Positions 34,401 through 42,378 of a stretch of DNA of 64,000 bases are shown piece after piece (the first letter of the stretch is position 1; each line of letters begins with the position of its first letter). The position numbers were made by a program, and so were the translations under genes. The stretch is from positions 1,116,001 to 1,180,000 of the forward strand of contig NZ_CP107964.1 in NCBI RefSeq assembly GCF_041434935.1, written 5' to 3'. Source of the DNA: Kitasatospora sp. NBC_00374 (GTDB lineage Bacteria; Actinomycetota; Actinomycetes; Streptomycetales; Streptomycetaceae). The notes beneath the pieces are model-generated. The model searched no databases. It saw only the letters and a list, made by a program, of their open reading frames with translations, and was not told the origin of the DNA.

Positions 34401-35395
34401 AGGACGACCCCCGCCCGCGCGAAGAACTGCTGCACCTTCAGGAGCGCGGCCCGTCGGCCGTACTCGGCGGCTGCCTCGAGAGATCCCTGACACAGGAGCA
34501 GCTCGGCGAGTTCCCCTGCGGCACGGTTGAGTTCGAACAGCCGGGATCCCTCGGAGGTGTAGAGGTAGGCGGATTCGTCGGTCCACAGCACCAGGTGCCG
34601 GGCCGGCGTCCGAACCGGTTCGGCGATGTGGTTCTCCGGCCGCAGGCGTCCACCGAAGCCGGAGACGCGTACCCGCGGGACACCGCGGGATCGCAGCTCC
34701 CTCAGCGCGTCAACAGCCAGGAGGTACTCGCTGAGCCACGGCCGGCTCTCCAGCTCCGCACCTCGCCGTGGTTCGGGGAGCGCGGTGGCGAGGGTGACGG
34801 CACAGGGGTGCACGCTGGCGGCGTTCACCTGCTGCCAGACGGTCTCCAGGTCCGCCAGGCCGTCGCCCAACCTCCCCAGCGCCGAACCGTACGGTGAGAC
34901 CGTCAGCTCGCCGTCGGCCCGGACGTAGAGCCGGTGCCGTGGGCCGGCTCCGTCCAGCGGCGCGCCCAGCCCCGGCAGATCCGCGAGCAGCAGCGCCGGA
35001 TTCGCCAGGAAATCGGCGAATTCACCCTTCTCGCGAGCGGTGTCGGCGTCCCCCAGCCACACCTCGAAATCCGCTTCGTCCGCAATGCGGACCAGCGTCG
35101 GCCCGATCACCGAAACGTACTGGGTAATGCTGTAATTCTGCACCTGGAGATAGAAGTCGTCCCCCAGGGACGCCTCGGCGTCGCACTCGCGGAACGATCC
35201 GCCGTAGCCGACCAGATTCTCGCCGAGGTCCATCCGGTCGCCCGGGGCGAAGATCCGGTGATGGCCGTCCTCGGACTCCGCGCCGACCATTTCCCGCACG
35301 TCCCCGACATGCCGGGAATCCTCCAGGACAATGACCCGGCCCGGGCCCCGGCGGCCGGTGGCCCAAGCCATCAGATCGCGCATCTCGCCGCTCAT
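34397..35395 (-). CDS. mpaC: daptide accessory protein with C-terminal RiPP recognition element
   Basis: A 332-residue protein with no enzyme motif. The last 70 or so residues (from about LVLWTDESAYLYTSEG through RLFELNRAAGELAELLL) have the PqqD-like winged-helix pattern of a RiPP recognition element. In the described daptide system an accessory protein with a C-terminal RRE binds the leader and is needed for decarboxylation, matching this architecture. ATG at 35395 overlaps the LLM oxidoreductase stop (ATGA). The N-terminal part is slightly less GC-rich than surrounding genes. Assignment rests on architecture plus gene context. Confidence 0.85.
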   Translation of the reverse strand: MSGEMRDLMAWATGRRGPGRVIVLEDSRHVGDVREMVGAESEDGHHRIFAPGDRMDLGENLVGYGGSFRECDAEASLGDDFYLQVQNYSITQYVSVIGPTLVRIADEADFEVWLGDADTAREKGEFADFLANPALLLADLPGLGAPLDGAGPRHRLYVRADGELTVSPYGSALGRLGDGLADLETVWQQVNAASVHPCAVTLATALPEPRRGAELESRPWLSEYLLAVDALRELRSRGVPRVRVSGFGGRLRPENHIAEPVRTPARHLVLWTDESAYLYTSEGSRLFELNRAAGELAELLLCQGSLEAAAEYGRRAALLKVQQFFARAGVVL

Positions 35396-36369
35396 CGCGT
35401 TTCCTCCATGCCACTCAGCGCAGTGACGATCGTCTTGATCTGACGCATGGCCGCCTGCGGCCCGCGGACACTCGCCACACCGGTCAGATTGATGACCACT
35501 TCATCCACGCCGGAATTCCAGAAAATCCTGATCTGCTCCACGAGCTCATCGACCTCACCCGCCAGGAAGGAACCGCCCTCGATCAGGGATCGCGCGTTCA
35601 CCAGGGGGTCGCCGCTGCTGACGTCGATTCCGGCGCGCCCGAGCATGTCGGCATAGTGCGGCGCCTGCATGTGCGTACCGTTACTCGCCACCGCGACGGC
35701 CTCGATGTCCAGATCGGGCAGCGGCAGCGCCATCGGCACCATCGCGACCACCCGGGGAACGGGACGGCCCGCCGCCTCGGCCCCTTCACGCAGCGCGGGA
35801 AGCACCGTCTCCCGCAGATAGGACGCGGGCGTCAGCCAGGTGATGGCGGCATCCGCCACGCGACCGGCGAGACGCGCCATGCCCGGCCGCAGCACCCCGA
35901 GCCCGACCTGCACCTCCGGCGCGGGAGAGGGCGGCAGAGCGCCTTCGCAGTGGTAGTACTCGCCGCTGAAATCGAGCAACTCGCCCTGCAGCAGTCCGCG
36001 GACGATGGTGAGGTACTCCTCGGCCGCGGTCAGCGGGCTGGCGTAGGGCTCGCCGCGCATGGCGCGCTGCAGGGGGCCGCTGCCGGGACCGAATCCCGCG
36101 AGCACCGAGTGCCCGGTGGAGAGCGCCAGCGAGCGGGCCTGCAGGGCGGCTTCATAGGGGTGACGCAACGGCATGAGGCTGACGCCCAGCCCCGTCGGCA
36201 CGCCGAAGCCCGTACCCGCCGCATGTGCGAAACCCTGGTGTGCCTCGACCGCCAGCGACTGCCCCTGCCACAGACGCGCGGCCCGGGTCCAGTGCACCAG
36301 CGCCGCGTACGGGGCCAACTGTTCAGGCCGTCGCGGCACAAATGGAACTAGAATCGAGAAGGATGGCAC
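35392..36369 (-). CDS. LLM-class F420/flavin-dependent oxidoreductase
   Basis: A 325-residue TIM-barrel protein of the luciferase-like (bacterial luciferase/F420-dependent reductase) class; GFGPGSGPLQRAM, VQVGLGVLRPGMARLAG and the helical middle fit the family. First gene of the daptide operon. LLM-class, F420-dependent reductases (LanJC type, for example LxmJ) are known to reduce dehydroalanine to D-alanine in lanthipeptides; with LanKC in the same operon that role is plausible here, but it is inference. GTG at 36369 has GGAG seven bases upstream. The segment tgcccggagtRattcagt is repeated directly just upstream, giving two ribosome-site-like copies. Confidence 0.85.
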   Translation of the reverse strand: MPSFSILVPFVPRRPEQLAPYAALVHWTRAARLWQGQSLAVEAHQGFAHAAGTGFGVPTGLGVSLMPLRHPYEAALQARSLALSTGHSVLAGFGPGSGPLQRAMRGEPYASPLTAAEEYLTIVRGLLQGELLDFSGEYYHCEGALPPSPAPEVQVGLGVLRPGMARLAGRVADAAITWLTPASYLRETVLPALREGAEAAGRPVPRVVAMVPMALPLPDLDIEAVAVASNGTHMQAPHYADMLGRAGIDVSSGDPLVNARSLIEGGSFLAGEVDELVEQIRIFWNSGVDEVVINLTGVASVRGPQAAMRQIKTIVTALSGMEETR

Positions 36370-36994
36370 TGAATCACTCCGGGCATGACTGAATTACTCC
36401 GGGCACGAATGGACAGCCTGCCGGTTCGGGTCAATAAACCGGAAATGGCGGACCACAGGGCGGCAACGTACGAATCGATCCGGCACCGACCGAACCGGGC
36501 GCTCACAGCGCACGGCAGTCGGCAGCCGTTCTCCCCCGGCGGGCTATTTCAGCCGGCGTCAGCGCCAGGAGTCGACGAAAGAAACAGTTGCGAAGGGCGG
36601 GAAAGATGGCCCACTGCCCTGTTGAATGAACGGTGCGGGCTTGTCATCCGCCTCGGCGGACGACTACCGGCCCGAAGGATGCGGCAGAGCCGACTTCTGG
36701 TACGAGCTGCATCGGATAACCCCCGTGAACAGATGCATGCAGAACAATGATCCAGACGTTAGCACAGGCCCGCGATCATGCTGAAACGGCGCCATCCAGC
36801 CTTGGCTTCATCTCTGAACTTTCTCCCCGACTCCGCCACATCAAGGCCCGCGCCGCCCTGGCACCGGCAGCCCGGGGCGGCGACAGCGGACGGGATCCCG
36901 CCCACGAACCATCGGTTCGCCAGGGCTTCGCCGTTCTCGCGGAATGGCCGGTGCGACCACATGATGCCGAGGGTCGGAGCCCCGCAGCACGCAC
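36370..36994. other. intergenic region upstream of the RiPP operon
   Basis: About 625 bp with no supported gene. Composition is less GC-rich than average near 36420-36770. It must hold the promoter of the minus-strand RiPP operon; the inverted repeat at 36421-36442 is the only clear signal. A 121-codon plus-strand frame here has no recognisable family or ribosome site. Confidence 0.5.
36421..36442. promoter_or_regulatory. CCGGTT-N10-AACCGG dyad upstream of RiPP operon
   Basis: Perfect 6-bp inverted repeat centred about 60 bp before the first gene of the operon; on the minus strand the spacer contains TTGACC, a possible -35. Candidate operator. No regulator gene is found within the operon itself. 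Confidence 0.35.
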
Positions 36995-37040
36995 CGTGCC
37001 ACCCACACCGCCTGAGGCCCCAGGCGGTGTGGGTGGCACG
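36995..37040 (-). terminator. perfect 20-bp hairpin
   Basis: Arms at 36995-37014 and 37021-37040 are exact reverse complements around a 6-base loop, one of the strongest hairpins in the window. A GTGGCACGGG-type short repeat follows directly (37031-37059). It lies just after the stop codon of the gene remnant at 37060, so it probably terminated that gene. Confidence 0.75.
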
Positions 37041-37059
37041 GGTGGCACGGGTGGCACGG

Positions 37060-37164
37060 TCAGGAGAGCAGGCCGCTGTAGTCCGGCAGCTTGAAGGTCC
37101 GCCCGGCGTGGCCGCCGCCCAGATCGGTCCAGTTGTTGCCGACGCTCGCGATGATCGTGACACC
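37060..37164 (-). pseudogene. 3' remnant of a lost gene (tentative)
   Basis: Reading the minus strand into a TGA at 37062-37060 gives a protein-like ending that includes VTIIASVGNNWTDLGGGHAG and then TFKLPDYSGLLS, directly followed by the strong hairpin. No ribosome site or start codon is evident and upstream coding quality fades, so this looks like the surviving tail of a decayed gene. I cannot name the family. Confidence 0.35.
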
Positions 37165-37291
37165 TTCGGCGACGACTGGCTCCGGGCCGGCGTCCTCGGC
37201 GATCCCTTGAGAGGGCCGGGCGGCGGCACGATGTATCGAGTGGCCAAGGCGCCGACGACGCCAGGAGGCCTGGCCGACGGAGTCTTCGCCT

Positions 37292-38023
37292 TTACGAGCC
37301 GGCGGTGGCCGCCTCCAGGGTGGTCGCCATGATCGGGCTGGTGAAGGTGTTCGTCGCGTCGCCCGGGGAGGGGTGGTAGGAGCCCCACTTGAGGTAGTTG
37401 CGGTCGCCGTCCCAGGTGGTGCCCTTGAAGGTGCCCGAGCCGGTGGTGAAGGTCTGCTTCACACCGTCGAACCAGAAGTCGATGGTGCCGTTCGTGCGGC
37501 CCAGACGGATCTTCAACGCGTAGGAGTGCCACCGGTTGTTGGCGGTCGGCGCGGTCCACAGCGGGTGCGCGACGTGGTCGGTGTCCCACTCCTGGAGGCG
37601 GATGCGCCCGGTCGTCGCGTCGATCTCGATCGGGTGGTTCGCCGTGTCGGTGCTCGGCGAGCACTTGAGCTGGAAGACGTAGCGGCTGTCCGAGTCCTTG
37701 ATGTCCACCTTGGACGACCAGCCGAGGTAGAACGTGTCGCCCTCCTTCAGGTCGGGGCCGAGCGTCTCGCAGCGCTCCTCGCCCGCGGCCTGGAACGCCC
37801 GCCACACACGGCCCTTGGCGGAGTCCTTGACGACGCCGAAGTCGCCCACCGCGCACTGGACGTCGGCGAAGGAGGACGGGCCCTTGCTGGTGCTCGGGGT
37901 CCACAGAACCTTGCCCGTCACGGCGGCGGAGCTGCTGGCGGTGGCCGAGCCGCAGGAGATCGCGAGCGTGGTGAGGGCCACGACGCCGACAACGGTCTTG
38001 CGGTGGTCGGACAGAAAGGACAT
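37292..38023 (-). CDS. secreted polysaccharide-lyase-like protein (heparin lyase I family)
   Basis: A 243-residue exported protein. The first 32 residues form a signal sequence (MSFLSDHRKTVVG, hydrophobic core, then CGSATASSSA); the Cys might be a lipobox, but the preceding residues fit poorly. The rest has the jelly-roll pattern of the heparin lyase I/glucuronan-lyase-like family: GDTFYLGWSSKVD, VFQLKCSPS, NNRWHSYALKIRLG and GTIDFWFDGVKQTF. Such proteins bind or cleave acidic polysaccharides outside the cell. ATG at 38023 has GGGAG close upstream. Isolated gene; substrate unknown. Confidence 0.8.
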   Translation of the reverse strand: MSFLSDHRKTVVGVVALTTLAISCGSATASSSAAVTGKVLWTPSTSKGPSSFADVQCAVGDFGVVKDSAKGRVWRAFQAAGEERCETLGPDLKEGDTFYLGWSSKVDIKDSDSRYVFQLKCSPSTDTANHPIEIDATTGRIRLQEWDTDHVAHPLWTAPTANNRWHSYALKIRLGRTNGTIDFWFDGVKQTFTTGSGTFKGTTWDGDRNYLKWGSYHPSPGDATNTFTSPIMATTLEAATAGS

Positions 38024-38417
38024 GCCTCTCCCAAGGTGGATGAGTGGCCGGAACGGACTTCGTCCGGGCCGGTCGGCCCGGATGCACGGAGCGATTCGAC
38101 CACCTGACGGCCCGTCTGGCCAAGTGGGTCGACCTGCAGAGGCACTTTCGGGCAATCCACCGGTCGGACGGGCAGCGGGGCGGGGCCAGCCCTTCCGCCG
38201 GGCCTGGCCGGCCTTGCTCGGCGAAGACCACCAGACCGCCGAGCTCGACCACGCTGACCTTCGGCTTCGGTGACGGACAGTCAACTCGCGTACCAGGCAG
38301 AGGAGTCCCTGCCGGTGCGGTGCTGCGTCTCGAAGTCGACGTGCACCGCGCCGAAGCGCTGATGGAATCCCTCGGCGGTCAGGGCGCCGGCCCGGCACGG
38401 CGCCGCTGCCGTTGCGG
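38024..38417. other. intergenic region with GC-rich hairpin
   Basis: About 390 bp between two minus-strand genes. No gene supported. Contains a perfect 8-bp stem with 4-base loop at 38063-38082 (TCCGGGCC/GGCCCGGA), which may end transcripts from the regulator gene or lie in the leader of the lyase gene. Confidence 0.5.
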
Positions 38418-39650
38418 CTATCGCCGTGGTCCGAGCCAGTGCTGCAGCTCCAGTGCGAGGCCCACCTGCAGCCCGCGTCCGGGTCGCGGTCGGGGCAGCA
38501 GCGCGTCGGCGCGGGCGATGCGGTTGAGGACCGTGTTGCGGTGGGTGTACAGCCGGCGCGCGGCGCGGCTGGCGTTGCAGTCCTCCTGCAGGTAGACGCG
38601 CAGGGTCCGGGCGAGTTCGGGGGGCGCGTCGGCCAGCTCCCCGAGCGTGGAGGCGACGAACTCGCGTGCCTGGTCCTCGTCGTGTGCGGCCATGGCGACG
38701 ACCTGTACGTCCTCGTAGGCGGTGAGCCGGGGCGGCTGGTGCATCCGGAACATCAGCCGTTGGGCGGTCAGTGCCTGCTGGTGGCTGAGCCGGAAGCCGG
38801 TGGGACCGTCACCTGGTATCCCGGCGGCCGCATGCGCGTTGGTGCCCGTGGCGGCGAGGGCCTCGTTCAGGACCTCGGTGTCCACATTCCCGGGAACCGC
38901 GATCCAGGCCCACAACACCGAGATTCCCGCGGCGACGGTGAGGGGCCGCCGGGCTCCCGCCGCCTCGGCGATCACGTCGGCTGCGGACTCCAGCTCACCC
39001 TGTTCCATCATTCCGGGCGCGTGCCACAGCACCAGGGCCAGGTGGCGCCCCCTCAGGTCGTAGCCGAGGCGTGCACTTGCCCGTTCTTCGGCGATCGGCG
39101 CGCCCTGGAGCAGCAGATTGACGGTCTCCAGCCGCCGGGCGGGCACGCCACCGACGAGCTGGTCGCGTTCGTGCTCCACATGCTTCTGAACGCCGGCCAG
39201 GGTGCGGTCCACGAACCGGGACATGGAGCGGGCCGCCAGGTCGAGCGATGCGGCCAGCACCTCCGGGGAGCCCGGCTCGGCGAGCGCCGCGCGCATCCAG
39301 TACCGCCACAGCAGATTGTGCCCGCGCCAATAGCCCTGGACGAGATAGCGCTCGTCGACGCCGCGTCGGACCATGTCGCGCGCCACGTCCAGGATCTGCG
39401 CCGTCAGGTCCGCAGGAACCGGGCGGCCAGGACGGAGCCGGTTGGCGCGTACCCAGCGCCCGACGGTGTCCCGGTTGCTCGCGGCGATCTCCTCGGCCAT
39501 GACCGGGTCGATCGGCGCGTCCGGCGTGTCCGGGGCCAACTGCTGACCGATCTCGGCAAGCAGCTCGTCCAAGGTGTCCTGCATGCGCTCCGCAGTCGCC
39601 CGGATATGCGCCGCCACCTCGGGCGCGGGCACCACCCAACCGTGCTTCAT
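38418..39650 (-). CDS. PucR/CdaR-type transcriptional regulator
   Basis: A 410-residue regulator with an N-terminal helical sensor region, a middle GGDEF-like fold (RHLALVLWHAPG ... LTVAAGISVLWAWIAVPG) and a C-terminal HTH_30 helix-turn-helix (LARTLRVYLQEDCNASRAARR then LYTHRNTVLNRI). ATG at 39650. It is divergent from the acyl-CoA dehydrogenase operon, and the shared promoter contains two copies of a TGGGCA-type dyad, so it very likely controls that operon and itself. Low sequence similarity to the regulator at 20637 beyond the class features. Confidence 0.9.
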   Translation of the reverse strand: MKHGWVVPAPEVAAHIRATAERMQDTLDELLAEIGQQLAPDTPDAPIDPVMAEEIAASNRDTVGRWVRANRLRPGRPVPADLTAQILDVARDMVRRGVDERYLVQGYWRGHNLLWRYWMRAALAEPGSPEVLAASLDLAARSMSRFVDRTLAGVQKHVEHERDQLVGGVPARRLETVNLLLQGAPIAEERASARLGYDLRGRHLALVLWHAPGMMEQGELESAADVIAEAAGARRPLTVAAGISVLWAWIAVPGNVDTEVLNEALAATGTNAHAAAGIPGDGPTGFRLSHQQALTAQRLMFRMHQPPRLTAYEDVQVVAMAAHDEDQAREFVASTLGELADAPPELARTLRVYLQEDCNASRAARRLYTHRNTVLNRIARADALLPRPRPGRGLQVGLALELQHWLGPRR

Positions 39651-39675
39651 GGTCCCAGGCTAGCCCGAACCGTGC

Positions 39676-39750
39676 TGGGCACAATGCACAGACAGTAGCC
39701 GCAAGCATGGGCAGATGCCCATGGTCAGGCCCGGGACGGCGCTCTAGATT
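39676..39750 (+). promoter_or_regulatory. promoter of acyl-CoA operon with two TGGGCA dyads
   Basis: A perfect 7-bp dyad ATGGGCA-GA-TGCCCAT (39707-39722) and an imperfect copy TGGGCA-CAA-TGCACA (39676-39690). A candidate promoter follows directly: TGGTCA (39722-39727), 17-bp spacer, TAGATT (39745-39750). The dyad abuts the -35, a normal place for an activator or repressor such as the divergently encoded PucR-type protein. Confidence 0.55.
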
Positions 39751-39879
39751 GGGGCACGCTGCGAAGCGAATCGCTGCTCACCGCCCCGGAAACCGCTAGG
39801 GACCGCGGCCCGTGGGCCCAGCGGCGACGACCACCGGTGGTCCGCGGCCCCAGCCCCAGACACAAGGGAGAGACAGGCA

Positions 39880-41037
39880 GTGCAGCGCTCCGTCTACACC
39901 GAGGACCACGAGAACTTCCGGGAGATGATCCGGGACTTCATCTCCCACGAGGTCGTGCCCCACTACGACGCCTGGGAGGCCGCCGGGCACGCGCCGCGCG
40001 AGTTCTACCTCAAGCTCGGCGAACTGGGGATCTTCGGTATCGAGGTCCCGGAGGAGTACGGCGGCTCGGGTGTCGGCGGCTTCAAGTACCAGGCCGTGAC
40101 CGTCGAAGAGCTGATGCGCGCCGGCGTGTCCTTCGGCGGCTCCAGCGTGCACACCGGTCTGGTCCTGCCCTATCTGCTCAACTTCGCCAGCGATGAGCAG
40201 AAGAATCGCTGGCTGCCCGGCTTCGTCTCCGGGCGGATGATGACCGCCATCGCCATGACCGAGCCCGGCACCGGCTCCGACCTGGCCGGCATCCGGACCA
40301 CCGCGACCCTTTCCGACGACGGCACCCACTATCTCCTCAACGGCGCGAAGACCTTCATCACCGGCGGTGTCCTCGCCGACCTGATGCTGGTGGTCTGCCG
40401 CACCTCCCCGGCCTCGGCGGACAACCGTCGCGGCGGCCTGTCCATCCTCTGCGTGGACACCATGAGCGAGGGCTACGCGGTCGGCCGCAAGCTGGAGAAG
40501 ATCGGCCTGCGCAGCTCCGACACCGCCGAGCTCTCCTTCACCGACGTCAAGGTGCCGGTGGAGAACCTGCTCGGCGAGGAGGGCAACGCGTTCGCCTACC
40601 TCACCCACAACCTGATCCCCGAGCGACTGGGCATCGCCGTCGCCGCCGTCGCCGCCGCCACGGCCGCCATCGACTTCGCGCTCGCCTACACCCGCGACCG
40701 CAAGGTCTTCGGCCAGCCGGTCTCCGGGTTCCAGAACACCAAGTTCGTCCTCGCCGAGTGCGCCGCCGAGGTCGCCGCCGCACAGGCTCTGTCCGACCGG
40801 GCCCTGGAGCTCATCGAGCAGGACGAGCTCACCTCCGCCGACGCCGCTGCCACCAAGCTCGTCTGCACCGAGACGGCGTCGCGGGTGATCGACAAGTGCC
40901 TGCAACTGCACGGCGGCTACGGCTACATGCTCGAGTACCCCATCGCCCGCCTCTACACGGACAACCGCGTCTTCCGCATCTACGGCGGTACCAGCGAGGT
41001 CATGAAGACCGTCATCGCCAAGTCCATGGGCCTGTGA
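39880..41037 (+). CDS. acyl-CoA dehydrogenase
   Basis: A 385-residue FAD enzyme that makes the 2,3-double bond in acyl-CoA. Signature IAMTEPGTGSDL and GGYGYMLEYPIARLYTD are intact. The C-terminal catalytic Glu position of medium-chain enzymes (YEGT) reads YGGTSEVMK; this is typical of the isovaleryl/long-chain type, where the base is the Glu in helix G, here in IPERLG. GTG at 39880 has AAGGGAG nine bases upstream. First of three genes that together could catalyse dehydrogenation, hydration and oxidation of an acyl-CoA; likely controlled by the divergent PucR-type regulator. Confidence 0.94.
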   Translation: MQRSVYTEDHENFREMIRDFISHEVVPHYDAWEAAGHAPREFYLKLGELGIFGIEVPEEYGGSGVGGFKYQAVTVEELMRAGVSFGGSSVHTGLVLPYLLNFASDEQKNRWLPGFVSGRMMTAIAMTEPGTGSDLAGIRTTATLSDDGTHYLLNGAKTFITGGVLADLMLVVCRTSPASADNRRGGLSILCVDTMSEGYAVGRKLEKIGLRSSDTAELSFTDVKVPVENLLGEEGNAFAYLTHNLIPERLGIAVAAVAAATAAIDFALAYTRDRKVFGQPVSGFQNTKFVLAECAAEVAAAQALSDRALELIEQDELTSADAAATKLVCTETASRVIDKCLQLHGGYGYMLEYPIARLYTDNRVFRIYGGTSEVMKTVIAKSMGL

Positions 41038-41083
41038 CCGTACCGGGCTCCTTCCCCACATCGAGCGAGGAATCGATCACCCC

Positions 41084-41536
41084 GTGAAGGCCTTTGACAC
41101 CCCTGCCGACCTGGTCGCGGCCGTCGGCACCGAGATCGGCCACAGCGACTGGCTCACCGTCGATCAGCATCGCATCGACCTGTTCGCCGAGGCCACCGGC
41201 GACCACCAGTGGATCCACACCGACGCCGAGCGCGCGGCCGCCGGCCCTTTCGGGGCCACCGTCGCCCACGGCTTCCTGACCCTGTCTCTGCTGCCGGTCC
41301 TCAGCGGGCAGGTCTACCGCGTCGACAACATCCGGATGGCCGTCAACTACGGCCTGAACAAGGTCCGCTTCATCAGCCCGGTGCGCGTCGGCTCCAGGGT
41401 ACGCGCTCGCGTCGCCCTCACGGCGGCCGAGGAGACGGCCGGCGGCTGGCAGATCACCTCCGAGGTCACCATCGAGCTCGACGGCGTGGACAAGCCCGCC
41501 TGCGTCGCCGAGGCCGTCGCGCGCCTCTACGTCTGA
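41084..41536 (+). CDS. MaoC-family (R)-specific enoyl-CoA hydratase
   Basis: A 150-residue hot-dog protein with the hydratase-2 motif in FAEATGDHQWIHTD (Asp and His catalytic) and the conserved FGATVAHGFLTLSL. It would add water to the enoyl-CoA made by the dehydrogenase just upstream (46-bp gap). GTG at 41084 with a GAGGAA about eleven bases upstream. Standard length for the family. Confidence 0.92.
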   Translation: MKAFDTPADLVAAVGTEIGHSDWLTVDQHRIDLFAEATGDHQWIHTDAERAAAGPFGATVAHGFLTLSLLPVLSGQVYRVDNIRMAVNYGLNKVRFISPVRVGSRVRARVALTAAEETAGGWQITSEVTIELDGVDKPACVAEAVARLYV

Positions 41537-41551
41537 TCCTCCACCACCCCA

Positions 41552-41564
41552 CCCCCCCCCCCCC
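41552..41564 (+). repeat. poly-C tract (13 C)
   Basis: Thirteen consecutive C, directly before the GAGGAA ribosome site of the SDR gene. Length changes would alter the untranslated spacer, not a reading frame. The exact length may also be a sequencing uncertainty. Confidence 0.8.
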
Positions 41565-41575
41565 GAGGAATCACT

Positions 41576-42337
41576 GTGAGCGAGAACTCTCGGCGCGTCG
41601 CCGTCGTCACCGGCGCTGCCCGCGGCATCGGTGCCGCCACCGCCCTTCGCCTGGCCCGCGACGGCTTCGCCGTCGCCGTCTGCGACCTGGACGAGGCCGC
41701 CTGCGCCGACACCGTCGCCGCCGTTGAGAAGGACGGCGGCCGGGCCCTGGCCGTCGGCGTCGACGTCGCCGACGCCGAGCAGGTCGGATCCGCCGTCGCC
41801 CGGATCGCCGAGGAGCTGGGCCCGCCGGTCGCCCTCGTCAACAACGCCGGGATCACCCGCGACAACCTGCTGCTCAAGCTGACCGAGGCCGACTGGGACG
41901 CGGTCATCGGGGTCCACCTGCGCGGCGCCTTCCTGATGAGCCGCGAGGTCCAGCAGCACATGACCGCCGCGGGCTGGGGCCGGATCGTCAACCTGTCGTC
42001 CACCTCCGCGCTGGGCAACCGCGGCCAGGCGAACTACTCGGCCGCCAAGGCCGGCATCCAGGGCTTCACCAAGACCCTGGCCATCGAACTGGGCAAGTTC
42101 GGCATCACCGTCAACGCCGTCGCCCCGGGCTTCATCGCCACCGACATGACCGCCGCCACCGCCGCGCGGATCGGCATGTCCTTCGAGGACTTCCAGACCT
42201 TCGCCGCCGAGCAGATCCCGGTACGCCGGGTCGGCCGCCCCGAGGACATCGCCGGCACCGTGTCCTTCCTGGCCGGCGACGACGCCGGTTTCGTCTCCGG
42301 TCAGGTCATCTACGTCGCCGGTGGCCCCCAGGGCTGA
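41576..42337 (+). CDS. short-chain dehydrogenase/reductase, FabG-like
   Basis: A 253-residue classical SDR with TGAARGIG cofactor loop, NNAG, catalytic Ser in NLSSTSALG, and YSAAK. Most similar in style to 3-oxoacyl-ACP/CoA reductases. In this operon it would oxidise the 3-hydroxyacyl-CoA made by the MaoC protein, giving a beta-oxidation-like set lacking only a thiolase. GTG at 41576 with GAGGAA eight bases upstream, just after a 13-base C run. Confidence 0.93.
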   Translation: MSENSRRVAVVTGAARGIGAATALRLARDGFAVAVCDLDEAACADTVAAVEKDGGRALAVGVDVADAEQVGSAVARIAEELGPPVALVNNAGITRDNLLLKLTEADWDAVIGVHLRGAFLMSREVQQHMTAAGWGRIVNLSSTSALGNRGQANYSAAKAGIQGFTKTLAIELGKFGITVNAVAPGFIATDMTAATAARIGMSFEDFQTFAAEQIPVRRVGRPEDIAGTVSFLAGDDAGFVSGQVIYVAGGPQG

Positions 42338-42341
42338 ACCC

Positions 42342-42354
42342 GCCGCAGAGCGGC
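42342..42354. terminator. small hairpin between convergent genes
   Basis: GCCGC-AGA-GCGGC, five-bp stem in the 41-bp gap between the SDR and phospholipase genes. Weak, but correctly placed. Confidence 0.25.
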
Positions 42355-42378
42355 ACGGATCCGGCCCGAGGCTGTCCA

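Noticed and set aside
36385..36750. 121-codon plus-strand frame in front of the RiPP operon
   Set aside because: No ribosome site, no family, and it occupies the expected promoter region.
36759..38252. 497-codon minus-strand frame
   Set aside because: Wrong frame across the secreted lyase gene, whose signal peptide and fold motifs are in another frame.
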